Below, one piece after another: positions 21,207 through 29,305 of a stretch of 64,000 bases of DNA. The notes beneath the pieces are model-generated. The model did no database searches, was not told where the DNA came from, and saw nothing but the letters and a program-made list of their open reading frames with translations. Made by a program: the position numbers and the translations under genes. The stretch covers positions 1 through 64,000 of the forward strand of contig NZ_JYCN01000014.1 of assembly GCF_000876655.1 (NCBI RefSeq), read 5' to 3'. The first letter of the stretch is position 1. Each line of letters opens with the position of its first letter. Source of the stretch: Arthrobacter sp. SPG23 (GTDB lineage Bacteria > Actinomycetota > Actinomycetes > Actinomycetales > Micrococcaceae).

Positions 21207-21887
21207 CTAGAAGAACATGGGCGGAGCGTCCAGGACTGTCTCGTCCACCCGGCGGTCCTCCCACTGGCTGAACGGCTTGTCCAGTTCGTACTTGCCCTTG
21301 CGGGTGCGCACCAGGATCCGCACCTCGGCATTGTCCGGGTTGTTGAGGGACTCGAAATACTCCACGGACCAGTGGAACCAGCGCATGCAGAACAGCCGCA
21401 TGGTCAGCCCGTGGGTCACAAAGAGGGCGTTCGGCGCGTAGCTGGGCTTGGACCAGTGCCGGTGCAGGGTTTCCATAAACGAGGAGATCCGGTCGTAGAC
21501 GTCGGAGCCGGATTCACCCTCGCGGAACCGGTAGAAGAAGTGGCCGTAGGCGTTCCGGAGCTCCTTCTGGTCCTCGATGTCCCCGGCGATCTGGAAGTTG
21601 GCCCAGTCCTGTTCGCGGAGCCTGGGTTCTTCGATGATCCGCTCCACGAGCGGTCCCAGGTTGAGCGCTTCGAGGGTCTGGTAGGCCCGGAGATACGGCG
21701 AAACATAGACACACACCGGCTGCCCGTTAAGTTCGCGGCGGATGTTCTCGCCCGCGGCCCGGGCCTGTGCCACGCCGAGTTCGGTCAGCGGTATCCGGTA
21801 ATCGGGCACCCGGTTATAAATGGAAGTGTCGGCATTGGCGGCGGACTGGCCATGCCGGATCATGATGATTTTTCCGGGCGCACTCAT
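21207..21887 (-). CDS. Histidine phosphatase (phosphoglycerate-mutase-like) family protein
   Basis: A 226-residue protein with the phosphohistidine motif R11-H12-G13 (MIRHGQSAAN), R/H partners in YVSPYLRAYQT and the second catalytic histidine in LFVTHGLTMRLF. The proton-donor Glu region is EPRLREQDW. It is a broad-specificity phosphatase candidate; cofactor-dependent mutase activity is unlikely given the sequence around the active site. The ATG at 21887 is the family start; a longer open frame upstream has no family similarity. It is divergent from the CPBP protease gene. Confidence 0.88.
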   Translation of the reverse strand: MSAPGKIIMIRHGQSAANADTSIYNRVPDYRIPLTELGVAQARAAGENIRRELNGQPVCVYVSPYLRAYQTLEALNLGPLVERIIEEPRLREQDWANFQIAGDIEDQKELRNAYGHFFYRFREGESGSDVYDRISSFMETLHRHWSKPSYAPNALFVTHGLTMRLFCMRWFHWSVEYFESLNNPDNAEVRILVRTRKGKYELDKPFSQWEDRRVDETVLDAPPMFF

Positions 21888-21994
21888 AAATCCCAAGCAT
21901 AGGCCCCGGACCACGCAGCATCCGGGTGGCCTTGCCCCGGGACTCCAGAAGCGGCGGACAGGAAAGAACCAGAAAGGGAAGGCAAGATAGGAAC

Positions 21995-22762
21995 ATGCTG
22001 GTTCCCTCCCGCCGTCGTCTGCGGATAGAAGTCTGGATTGTCCTGGGTCTGTCGCTGGGGCAGTCCGCCGTGTATTCGGTGGTGCAGCTGCTGGACAAGC
22101 TGACGCGTGCACCCTTGGCCGAAGGGACCTCCACCCTCAACCGGTCGCAGAGCAGCCGCGAATACTTCGACCTGACGTACCAGTTGCTGGATATTTTTTT
22201 CGCGCTGGTGCCGGTGGCGCTGGTCATCTACTTTCTCACCGAGCACCGGGCGGCGGGGCAGTCCGGGGCCTCGGCCTTCCGCCAACTCGGTTTCAACTTC
22301 GCCCGCCCGGGGAGGGACCTGCTGCAGGGGCTGGGCCTTGCAGCGCTGATCGGCATCCCGTCGCTGGGGCTGTACGCAGCCGGCCGGGCCCTGGGCATCA
22401 CTACGGCCATCATCCCCAGCGCGCTGGATGCCTACTGGTGGACGATTCCCGTGCTGATCCTGTCCGCAATCCGGCACGGGATCGTGGAGGAAGTCATCGT
22501 GGTGGGGTACCTGCTGGACCGTCTCGGCAAGTTCGGTTGGGGCATGCCGCTGGCCATCTTCGCCAGCTCCATGCTCCGGGGCAGCTACCACCTCTACCAG
22601 GGCTTCGGTCCGTTCATCGGCAACGCAGTCATGGGCGTTGTCTTCGCCTGGATCTACACGAAGACCCGCCGGGTCATGCCGCTGGTGATCGCCCACGCGC
22701 TGCTGGACATCGTGGCGTTCGTCGGGTTCAGCCTCTTCGGCAAGGCCATCGGGCTGGGCTAG
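21995..22762 (+). CDS. CPBP family intramembrane metalloprotease
   Basis: A 255-residue membrane protein with about 7-8 hydrophobic spans. The CaaX-protease/bacteriocin-processing (CPBP, Abi) signature is complete: E165-E166 in RHGIVEEVIVVGYLLDRL, H199 in GSYHLYQG and H234 in VIAHALLDIV, the predicted metal and catalytic residues. The membrane-embedded peptidase's substrate is unknown. ATG at 21995 is preferred, being followed by a basic leader RRRLRIEVW before TM1. Confidence 0.88.
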   Translation: MLVPSRRRLRIEVWIVLGLSLGQSAVYSVVQLLDKLTRAPLAEGTSTLNRSQSSREYFDLTYQLLDIFFALVPVALVIYFLTEHRAAGQSGASAFRQLGFNFARPGRDLLQGLGLAALIGIPSLGLYAAGRALGITTAIIPSALDAYWWTIPVLILSAIRHGIVEEVIVVGYLLDRLGKFGWGMPLAIFASSMLRGSYHLYQGFGPFIGNAVMGVVFAWIYTKTRRVMPLVIAHALLDIVAFVGFSLFGKAIGLG

Positions 22763-22815
22763 CTGTACTGCTCAGGGACGCCTGAGGGACGTCTCGGGCC
22801 GGCCGCCTAAAAGGA

Positions 22816-22867
22816 TTCGGCCGCTATCGGTGGGTGGCGTCATTGGCACCCGCTGATAGCGGCCGAA
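22816..22867. terminator. Hairpin between convergent CPBP and VOC genes
   Basis: Perfect 13-bp arms TTCGGCCGCTATC (22816-22828) and GATAGCGGCCGAA (22855-22867), with a 26-base loop. It sits between two convergent stop codons and likely ends transcripts from both sides. Confidence 0.75.
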
Positions 22868-22923
22868 GTTTGTCAAGGCAGCGCGCTGCCCGTGGTCCCT
22901 GCGGACCACACGGTGGAAGGGGG

Positions 22924-23562
22924 TTAGATGGTTACTGCCCCGGAGGCGGTTTCGAACGTGACGGAGAGGATTCCCGGCGTTCCCTTCGGAGCGACCCATT
23001 CAACGGCTACATCTTCGAGCGGCTTTTCGACCGGTTGGCCGAGCCATTCCGTGACACGCTCGGCCGAGCCGGCGATGGTGAGGCTGGACATCTTCACGTT
23101 GCTTGGGTAGGCGTTGGACGGGTGAAGCTCCGGGTCGCCTTCCCACTTGAGCATGTACGGCACCTGCGGATCCGCAATGAGGCCCAGGATGCCAATCTGC
23201 TTCCAGACGAGTTCGCGGCCGTCGGGGAACTTGCGGTTGCCGTTAACAGCCGAGCGGCCGAGGCGTTCTTCGAACGGTGCCAGGTCGTCCACTTCGACGC
23301 ACCAGCCCATCCAGCCGCCGCCCGCTGCGGAGCGGGCCCGGACAGCCTGCCCGAACGGAGCCTTGTCGGATGCCGGGTGGTCCAGGACCTCCACGACCTC
23401 CAGGTACTTGTGCCCGGCAAGCGGGATAATCATGTTGCGGGTGCCAAAACGGGGGTGTACCCCGCCCTTGACGGCTTCGACGCCGAGGGCAGATGCAATA
23501 CGGTCGGTGGTGGCAGCCAGGCCATCCTGTTCACAGGCGTAAGAGACGTGATCCATGCGCAT
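22924..23562 (-). CDS. VOC superfamily (glyoxalase-like) protein
   Basis: A 212-residue protein beginning MDHVSYAC, the typical first strand of a vicinal-oxygen-chelate fold. The LVLDH-like strand KYLEVVEVLDHPA and the WMGWCVEVDDL segment follow. H5 and E56-region acids could bind metal. Function cannot be assigned; family members include dioxygenases, isomerases and resistance proteins. The start could be 23562 or the methionine two codons later at 23556. Confidence 0.78.
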   Translation of the reverse strand: MRMDHVSYACEQDGLAATTDRIASALGVEAVKGGVHPRFGTRNMIIPLAGHKYLEVVEVLDHPASDKAPFGQAVRARSAAGGGWMGWCVEVDDLAPFEERLGRSAVNGNRKFPDGRELVWKQIGILGLIADPQVPYMLKWEGDPELHPSNAYPSNVKMSSLTIAGSAERVTEWLGQPVEKPLEDVAVEWVAPKGTPGILSVTFETASGAVTI

Positions 23563-23687
23563 GCCCTCATCTTGGCACTTTGTGATGGAGCTCTCAGCTA
23601 AGGGTATCCTTACCGAGGTGGGATGTTGTTCCGGACCGGCCTGAGGCCCGTGAAATCACGCGGCCGACGTCCTTCGTCACAAACCTG

Positions 23688-23715
23688 TTCACACACAATC
23701 CGCCCTTTCTACACT
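23688..23715 (+). promoter_or_regulatory. Promoter upstream of the metY riboswitch
   Basis: TTCACA (23688-23693) and TACACT (23710-23715) are separated by 16 bp. TACACT ends 8 bases before the first riboswitch base, so transcription would start at the aptamer's 5' end. Confidence 0.6.
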
Positions 23716-23722
23716 GGGTCCA

Positions 23723-23840
23723 GGTCATGAGCGCCAGCATCGAGCCCCGGCTTGCTGGCCGGCAACCCTCGTTCCGCGGTGGGGTGCCCCGGGTGAAGAC
23801 CTGGCCCTCCGGCAACCGCCGGGCGGCAAGCGCGGCACCA
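23723..23840 (+). ncRNA. SAM-IV riboswitch controlling metY
   Basis: The leader matches the SAM-IV class known from actinobacteria: GGTCATGAGCGCCAGC, then CCCCGGCTTGCTGGCCGGCA, GGGGTGCCCCGGGTGAAGAC and CTGGCC. The first GGTC pairs with GACC to close the core helix. Family identity is from recall of the conserved core; the 3' boundary is approximate. It sits upstream of O-acetylhomoserine sulfhydrylase, a standard SAM-controlled gene; SAM binding should lower expression. Confidence 0.9.
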
Positions 23841-23877
23841 GGCCGGCCCGGCATACCGTACGCCCGGCCATGGTGCC
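23834..23877 (+). promoter_or_regulatory. Expression-platform hairpin of metY leader
   Basis: GGCACCAGGCCGG (23834-23846) pairs with CCGGCC-A-TGGTGCC (23864-23877), 13 bp with one bulged A. It starts at the riboswitch 3' end and finishes a few bases before the GGAAGGAG ribosome site, so it could act as terminator or by occluding initiation. Confidence 0.55.
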
Positions 23878-23898
23878 TTCCTTGGAAGGAGCCCCCCG

Positions 23899-25215
23899 AT
23901 GTCCAATGCATGGTCATTCGAAACCCGCCAGATCCACGCCGGCCAGGAGCCGGACAGCGCCACCGGCGCCAGGGCCTTGCCCATCTACCAGACGACGTCG
24001 TTCGTCTTCCCCAGCGCCGAAAGCGCCGCCAACCGTTTCGCGCTGGCCGAACTGGCGCCCATCTACACGCGTATCGGCAACCCCACCCAGGATGCGGTGG
24101 AGCAGCGCGTGGCCAGCCTTGAGGGTGGACTGGCAGCGCTGCTGCTCAGCTCGGGACAGGCTGCGGAGACGTTCGCCATCCTCAACGTGGCCGAGGCCGG
24201 CGACCATGTGGTGGCGAGCCCCAGCCTCTATGGCGGCACGTACAACCTGCTGGCCCACACCCTGAAGAAGTTCGGCATCTCCGTGACGTTCGTGGAGGAC
24301 CCGGACAACCTCCAGCAGTGGAAGGACGCCGTCCGGCCGAACACCAAGCTCTTCTTCGCCGAAGTGGTGTCCAACCCCCGCCAGGACGTCCTGGATATCG
24401 AGGGCGTCTCCCGCGCCGCCCACGAGGCAGGCGTCCCGCTGATCGTGGACAACACGCTGTCCACCCCATATCTCATCCGGCCCCTGGAATGGGGCGCCGA
24501 CATCGTGGTCCACTCGGCAACGAAGTACCTTGGCGGGCACGGCAGCGCCATCGCCGGTGTGATCGTGGACTCGGGCAACTTTGATTTCGGCAAGGATCCG
24601 GAGAAGTTCCCGGGGTTCAACACTCCGGACCCCACCTACAACGGGCTTGTCTACGCGCGGGACCTCGGCGCCGGGGGCGCCCTGGGCGCGAATCTTTCCT
24701 ACATCCTCAAGGCCCGCGTCCAGCTTCTGCGTGACCTGGGTTCAGCGGTTTCCCCGTTCAACGCCTTTCTTATCGCCCAGGGCTTGGAAACGCTGAGCCT
24801 GCGCGTTGAGCGCCACGTGGCCAATGCGGTGAGTGTCGCGGAGTGGCTGGAGGCGAGGGCCGACGTCGAATCCGTGGCCTATGCGGGCCTGCCGTCCAGC
24901 CCCTGGTACGAGCGCGGCCGCAAGTACGGGCCCAAGGGCACCGGCGCGATCGTGTCCTTCAACATCGCCGGCGGGGCGGAGGCCGGCAAACGGTTTGTGG
25001 ACGCGCTGGAACTGCACTCCCATGTGGCAAACATCGGTGACGTGCGCTCGCTGGTCATCCATCCGGCGTCGACCACGCACAGCCAGTTGACTGCGGAACA
25101 GCAGGCGGTGGCGGGGGTGACACCGGGCCTGGTCCGCCTCTCGGTGGGGCTCGAGCACATCGATGACATCATCGCCGACCTCGACGCCGGTTTCCGCGCA
25201 GCCAAGGGCGACTGA
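23899..25215 (+). CDS. metY: O-acetylhomoserine/O-acetylserine sulfhydrylase
   Basis: A 438-residue Cys/Met-metabolism PLP enzyme. It makes homocysteine (or cysteine) from the O-acetyl ester and sulfide. The PLP lysine is K209 in VVHSATKYLGGHG; other family motifs are YTRIGNPTQDAVEQRVASLEGG (56-77, phosphate-binding region), SSGQAAET and DNTLSTPYLIRPLEWGADI. Length fits MetY rather than the shorter cystathionine synthases. It follows a SAM-IV riboswitch and precedes metX, which makes its substrate. Confidence 0.97.
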   Translation: MSNAWSFETRQIHAGQEPDSATGARALPIYQTTSFVFPSAESAANRFALAELAPIYTRIGNPTQDAVEQRVASLEGGLAALLLSSGQAAETFAILNVAEAGDHVVASPSLYGGTYNLLAHTLKKFGISVTFVEDPDNLQQWKDAVRPNTKLFFAEVVSNPRQDVLDIEGVSRAAHEAGVPLIVDNTLSTPYLIRPLEWGADIVVHSATKYLGGHGSAIAGVIVDSGNFDFGKDPEKFPGFNTPDPTYNGLVYARDLGAGGALGANLSYILKARVQLLRDLGSAVSPFNAFLIAQGLETLSLRVERHVANAVSVAEWLEARADVESVAYAGLPSSPWYERGRKYGPKGTGAIVSFNIAGGAEAGKRFVDALELHSHVANIGDVRSLVIHPASTTHSQLTAEQQAVAGVTPGLVRLSVGLEHIDDIIADLDAGFRAAKGD

Positions 25216-25219
25216 ACAC

Positions 25220-25252
25220 TGTGACCCCCGGCGCCCGACGCCGGGGGTCACA
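25220..25252 (+). terminator. Terminator after metY
   Basis: Perfect 14-bp arms TGTGACCCCCGGCG (25220-25233) and CGCCGGGGGTCACA (25239-25252), 5-base loop, starting 5 bases after the stop. It uncouples metX from metY transcription. Confidence 0.85.
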
Positions 25253-25291
25253 TTGCTGTCACATTCTTCGCCATTGCGGGGACGCATTTCG

Positions 25292-25297
25292 TACACT
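25292..25297 (+). promoter_or_regulatory. -10 element of the metX riboswitch transcript
   Basis: TACACT is identical to the -10 assigned upstream of metY and has the same 8-base distance to the first riboswitch base. No good -35 match is visible at the usual spacing. Confidence 0.5.
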
Positions 25298-25304
25298 CTT
25301 TACA

Positions 25305-25420
25305 GGTCATGAGTGCCAGCGACAGCCCCGGCTTGCTGGCCGGCAACCCTCCTTACGCGGCGGGGTGCCCCGGGTGAAGACCTGGCCTGCCGGCCAGTTG
25401 GCGGCGGGCAAGCGCGAAGA
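25305..25420 (+). ncRNA. SAM-IV riboswitch controlling metX
   Basis: It has the same conserved core as the metY leader (GGTCATGAGTGCCAGC, CCCCGGCTTGCTGGCCGGCA, GGGGTGCCCCGGGTGAAGAC, CTGGCC) with differences in peripheral loops, so it is a paralogous copy. Only about 12 bases separate its end from the metX ATG, with a GAGG ribosome site inside a small GAGGTCCTC dyad. This arrangement suggests translational control. Confidence 0.9.
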
Positions 25421-25432
25421 AGAGGTCCTCAG

Positions 25433-26563
25433 ATGACGATTGCCGTCACCCGCAGTGGTGTACCCGAAACAACCAGTGTCCCCGATGGAACCGTCAGGTT
25501 CCTGGACATAGGCGGACTCGACCTGGAGGCCGGCGGCCGCCTGCCGGACGTCACGCTCGCCTACGAAACGTGGGGAACACTCAACGCCGACCGCTCCAAC
25601 GCCGTGCTGGTGCAGCATGCCCTGACCGGCAGCACGCACGTCACCAGGGGAGCAAGCGATGAGGTGGGCTGGTGGGAGCAGCTTGCCGGCCCCGGAGCCC
25701 CGGTTGATACGGACAAGTACTTCGTGGTCTCCATCAATATCCTGGGCGGTTGCTACGGCTCCACCGGGCCCTCCACTCCCGCTCCGGACGGCAAGCCATG
25801 GGGCTCGCGCTTCCCCCTGGTGACCCTGCGCGACACAACGGCGGCCGAGGCCCGGCTGGCAGATGCCCTGGGCATCGACAGCTGGTACGCCGTCCTGGGA
25901 GGATCACTGGGCGGGGCCCGCGCGCTCGAATGGGCCGTGAGCTACCCGGACCGCGTCCGGCGCTGTGCCGTGATCTCCATCGGCGCCAGCAGTACTGCCG
26001 AGCAGATCGCCTTTGCCCAGGCGCAGACCCTCGCCATCCGCCAGGACGCCAACTTCAATGACGGCGACTACTACGGCGGCCCGGAACCTGAGGCAGGCCT
26101 GGCCCTGGCGCGCAGGATTGCGCACATCACGTACCGCTCCGCCGACGAGCTCGAAGCCCGGTTCGGCCGGAGCGCCCAGGGTGGCGAAGCGCCCCTCCAG
26201 GCAGTGTCGCTGGGGGAGCGCGGCCGGTACCAGGTGGAGAGCTACCTCGATCACCAGGGCACCAAGCTGGTCCGCCGCTTCGACGCCAACAGCTACATCG
26301 CCATCACCGAAGCGCTCATGAGCCACGACGTGGGCCGGGGGCGCGGCCCGCTCAAGGAAGCGCTGGCGCGTGCCAAGGCCGAGTTCTTCCTCGCCGCCGT
26401 CAATACCGACCGGCTGTATTTTCCCGCGCAGTCCCACGAACTCGCGGCTGCACTCCCGGGCGATGTGCCGGTGCACGTCATTGAAGCGCCCATCGGCCAC
26501 GACGGATTCCTGACCGAAATCGGCCAGCTTAACGCTCAGCTGAGGCAGAACTTTTTCGCCTAG
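25433..26563 (+). CDS. metX: Homoserine O-acetyltransferase
   Basis: A 376-residue alpha/beta-hydrolase-fold enzyme that acetylates L-homoserine, giving the substrate of MetY. The nucleophile is S158 in VLGGSLGGARALEW; the aspartate is in AVNTDRLYFP and the histidine in IGHDGFLTE. ILGGCYGSTGPST is the acyl-CoA-side signature of MetX. The ATG at 25433 begins family similarity; the open frame upstream runs through the riboswitch and is not coding. Confidence 0.97.
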   Translation: MTIAVTRSGVPETTSVPDGTVRFLDIGGLDLEAGGRLPDVTLAYETWGTLNADRSNAVLVQHALTGSTHVTRGASDEVGWWEQLAGPGAPVDTDKYFVVSINILGGCYGSTGPSTPAPDGKPWGSRFPLVTLRDTTAAEARLADALGIDSWYAVLGGSLGGARALEWAVSYPDRVRRCAVISIGASSTAEQIAFAQAQTLAIRQDANFNDGDYYGGPEPEAGLALARRIAHITYRSADELEARFGRSAQGGEAPLQAVSLGERGRYQVESYLDHQGTKLVRRFDANSYIAITEALMSHDVGRGRGPLKEALARAKAEFFLAAVNTDRLYFPAQSHELAAALPGDVPVHVIEAPIGHDGFLTEIGQLNAQLRQNFFA

Positions 26564-26576
26564 CCCGTCGGCTCAA

Positions 26577-26592
26577 TGTGCATTTATGCAGA
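26577..26592. promoter_or_regulatory. Operator-like dyad upstream of MHS transporter
   Basis: TGTGCATTTATGCAGA is a near-perfect dyad (one mismatch) resembling the perfect one at 30226-30241 beside the LysR gene. It lies 142 bases upstream of the transporter ATG. An overlapping weak stem (GGCTCAA 26570-26576 with TTGAGCC 26614-26620) could end metX transcripts. Confidence 0.55.
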
Positions 26593-26733
26593 GCGGTTCT
26601 GCAGAAAATGGCGTTGAGCCTGCGGCAATGTGAGTCCATACTCTAGGGGACCGGCGCGTTGGTGGTGCACATCACACGCGGCCGCTACGGAATGGTCCAC
26701 ATGGTGTCGACGGAGACGCCGAAGGAGTTCACA

Positions 26734-28116
26734 ATGAGCACACAAAACTCCGCCGCAAGGCGCGCAGATGAGACTGACGTCAAGGCCTCAGGGCTAAAGA
26801 AGGTGGTAACGGCCTCAATGGCCGGCACCGTCGTTGAGTGGTATGAGTTCTTCCTCTACGCCTCAGCGGCCACCCTGGTTTTTGGCAAGACATTCTTCCC
26901 CAATTCCGGCACGGAGCTCGATGGCATCATTGCCGCCTTCCTCACGTACGCGGTGGGCTTCGTCGCCCGACCCATCGGCGGCATCGTCTTCGGCCACTTC
27001 GGCGACAAATTCGGCCGGAAGCAGCTGCTCCAGCTCAGCATCATCCTGGTGGGCGTCTCCACGTTCCTGATGGGCTGCCTGCCGACCTTCCAGCAGATCG
27101 GCTACTGGGCTCCTGCCCTCCTGGTCTTCCTGCGCTTCGCCCAGGGCTTCGCCGTCGGCGGTGAATGGGGCGGTGCCGTCCTGCTCGTTGCCGAGCACAG
27201 CCCGAGCAAGTCCCGCGGCTTCTGGGCCAGCTGGCCGCAGTCCGCTGTACCCCTGGGCAACCTGCTCGCCACCGCAGTGCTCTTCACGTTGTCCTCCACA
27301 CTGTCCTCCGCCGACTTCCTCGGCTGGGGCTGGCGCGTGGCCTTCTGGCTCTCCGCTGTGATCGTGCTGGTTGGCTACTACATCCGGACCAAGGTCACCG
27401 ACGCCCCCATCTTCCTCGAAGCGCAGAAGGAAGTCACCGTCGAAAAGAAGGGCTACGGCGTCGCCGAAGTGTTCCGCCGCTACCCGCGCGGCGTCTTCAC
27501 CGCCATGGGCCTGCGCTTCGCGGAGAACATCCTGTACTACCTCGTGGTCACCTTCTCCATCACGTACCTGAAGGTGGTTGTCCAGACGGACACCTCCCGG
27601 ATCCTCCTGCTGCTGCTCGTGGCTCACGTCGTCCACTTCTCAGTGGTGCCGATGGTCGGGAAGCTCTCCGACGCCTTCGGCCGCAAGCCCGTCTACATGG
27701 CCGGTGCAATCCTGGGCGGTACCTGGGGCTTCTTCGCCTTCCCGATGATGGACACCAAGAACGATCTGGTCATTCTCGCCGCCATCACCATCGGCCTGCT
27801 CTTCCACGCACTGATGTACGCCGGCCAGCCGGCCATCATGGCCGAGATGTTCCCCACCCGGATGCGCTACTCCGGCGTTTCCCTGGGCTACCAGGTCACC
27901 TCGATCGTGGCCGGTTCAATGGCCCCGATCATTGCCACCGCGCTGCTGAGCCAGTTCAAATCCTCCACCCCGGTGGCCGTCTACCTGCTCGGTGCGTGCC
28001 TGGTCACGATGGTGGCGGTGTACTTCCTTAAGGAAACCCGCGGGATCTCACTGCACGACGTCGACGCCGCCGATGCCCAGGGCACCGCGGACCTCCTTGC
28101 CGCCAGCAAGAAGTAA
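26734..28116 (+). CDS. MFS transporter, metabolite:H+ symporter (MHS) type
   Basis: A 460-residue, 12-TM transporter. Family features are GTVVEWYEFFLYASAA at TM1, the GHFGDKFGRKQLL loop-2/3 motif, FLRFAQGFAVGGEWGGA (TM4) and the GKLSDAFGRKPVYM repeat. It resembles ShiA/ProP/KgtP-type carriers of organic acids and betaines. The start at 26734 is chosen by GAAGGAG 7 bases upstream, although the frame opens at 26659. A zinc dehydrogenase follows after about 18 bp, so it may import that enzyme's substrate or one related to the mmsA/mmsB pathway. Confidence 0.92.
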   Translation: MSTQNSAARRADETDVKASGLKKVVTASMAGTVVEWYEFFLYASAATLVFGKTFFPNSGTELDGIIAAFLTYAVGFVARPIGGIVFGHFGDKFGRKQLLQLSIILVGVSTFLMGCLPTFQQIGYWAPALLVFLRFAQGFAVGGEWGGAVLLVAEHSPSKSRGFWASWPQSAVPLGNLLATAVLFTLSSTLSSADFLGWGWRVAFWLSAVIVLVGYYIRTKVTDAPIFLEAQKEVTVEKKGYGVAEVFRRYPRGVFTAMGLRFAENILYYLVVTFSITYLKVVVQTDTSRILLLLLVAHVVHFSVVPMVGKLSDAFGRKPVYMAGAILGGTWGFFAFPMMDTKNDLVILAAITIGLLFHALMYAGQPAIMAEMFPTRMRYSGVSLGYQVTSIVAGSMAPIIATALLSQFKSSTPVAVYLLGACLVTMVAVYFLKETRGISLHDVDAADAQGTADLLAASKK

Positions 28117-28134
28117 CGGCAGGAACCAGTGCCC

Positions 28135-29253
28135 ATGCAAGCTGCAGTCCTCTACTCCACCGTCCCCGCCGGAACCAGCTACACCGAAGCACGCCCGCTC
28201 GTGGTGCAGGAACTTGACCGGCCTGAACCCCGCGCCGGCGAGCTGGGGGTGGCCATCACCTACTCCAGCCTGTGCCACTCGGATCTGTCGGTGGTGGACG
28301 GCTCCCGGGTCCGGCCGCTCCCCATGGCACTCGGGCATGAGGCCGTCGGCCGGGTGGTGGCAGTGGGAGAGGGCATCAGCGACGTCTCGGCGGGCGACCA
28401 TGTTGTGCTCGTCTTCGTCCCCAGCTGCGGCGACTGCCGCGCGTGCCGCTCCGGGCGCCCGGCCCTGTGCCACCGCGCCGCCGAGGTCAACGGCTCCGGC
28501 GACCTGCTGCACGGGGAGGCGCTGCTGCGGACGCCGTCGGGGGAACGGATCAGCCACCACCTCGGGGTGTCGGCCTTTGCGGACTACGCCGTGGTGGCGC
28601 GCGAATCAGTAGTGGTGATCGACGACGACGTCCCGGACACCGTCGCTGCCATGTTCGGCTGCGCTGTGCTCACCGGAATGGGCGCCGTGCTGAACACGGC
28701 GGCGGTCACCGCCGGGCAGTCGGTGGCAGTCTTCGGGCTCGGCGCAGTCGGGCTATCGTCCGTGATGGCGGCATCCCTGGCCGGCGCCGCCGCCGTCATT
28801 GCCATCGACCCCAATGAGGGCAAGCACCAGCTCGCCCGGGACTGCGGCGCCACGGCAGTGGGAACTCCCGACGACGCAGCCCGGCTGGTTGCCGAGGCGA
28901 CCGGCGACGGCGTGGACGTCGCCGTCGAGGCCGTGGGTTCCGCCGGGGTGATCGCCTCGTGCCTTGACCTCGTCACGCGCGGCGGCGCCGTCGTCTCCGT
29001 CGGGCTGCCGAAACCCTCAGCGGAACTGACCGTAGGAGCCCTGCAGTTCGCCGGAGCAGGGAAGCGGCTCCTGGGCTCCTACATGGGGGATGCCGTCCCG
29101 GAGCGGGATATTCCGCTGTATCTTGACCACTGGCGCGCCGGACGGCTTCCGGTGGAACTGCTGCACACGGATACCAGGCCGCTCGCGGAGATCAACGAAG
29201 GCCTTGACGCCCTGGCCGCCGGAAAGGTGGTCCGCCGGCTGTTCCAGGCGTAG
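28135..29253 (+). CDS. Zinc-dependent alcohol dehydrogenase (MDR, class III-like)
   Basis: A 372-residue medium-chain dehydrogenase. Catalytic zinc ligands are C47 (SLCHSDLS), H68 and E69 (LGHEAVG); structural zinc cysteines are C98, C101, C104 and C112. The cofactor loop is VFGLGAVGLSS with acidic D in AIDPNEGK, indicating NAD(H). It resembles the thiol- or NDMA-dependent actinobacterial group. ATG 28135 has AGGAA at a better distance than the GTG at 28129. Probably one operon with the transporter. Substrate unknown. Confidence 0.88.
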   Translation: MQAAVLYSTVPAGTSYTEARPLVVQELDRPEPRAGELGVAITYSSLCHSDLSVVDGSRVRPLPMALGHEAVGRVVAVGEGISDVSAGDHVVLVFVPSCGDCRACRSGRPALCHRAAEVNGSGDLLHGEALLRTPSGERISHHLGVSAFADYAVVARESVVVIDDDVPDTVAAMFGCAVLTGMGAVLNTAAVTAGQSVAVFGLGAVGLSSVMAASLAGAAAVIAIDPNEGKHQLARDCGATAVGTPDDAARLVAEATGDGVDVAVEAVGSAGVIASCLDLVTRGGAVVSVGLPKPSAELTVGALQFAGAGKRLLGSYMGDAVPERDIPLYLDHWRAGRLPVELLHTDTRPLAEINEGLDALAAGKVVRRLFQA

Positions 29254-29269
29254 TGTCAGGGCCGGCGTC

Positions 29270-29305
29270 GTGTCAGGCCGCCAGGATGTCCCGGCGGCCT
29301 GACAC
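29270..29305. terminator. Bidirectional hairpin at convergent ends of dehydrogenase and lysR
   Basis: Perfect 13-bp arms GTGTCAGGCCGCC (29270-29282) and GGCGGCCTGACAC (29293-29305). The hairpin includes the stop codon and last 10 codons of the minus-strand LysR gene. Confidence 0.75.

Noticed and set aside
25313..25432. Longer MetX with a 40-residue N-terminal extension
   Set aside because: The extension would be translated from the SAM-IV riboswitch, whose sequence is conserved as RNA. MetX family similarity begins at 25433.
26570..26620. Strong terminator of metX
   Set aside because: The only stem is 7 bp with a long loop and overlaps the operator-like dyad, so it is too weak to call.
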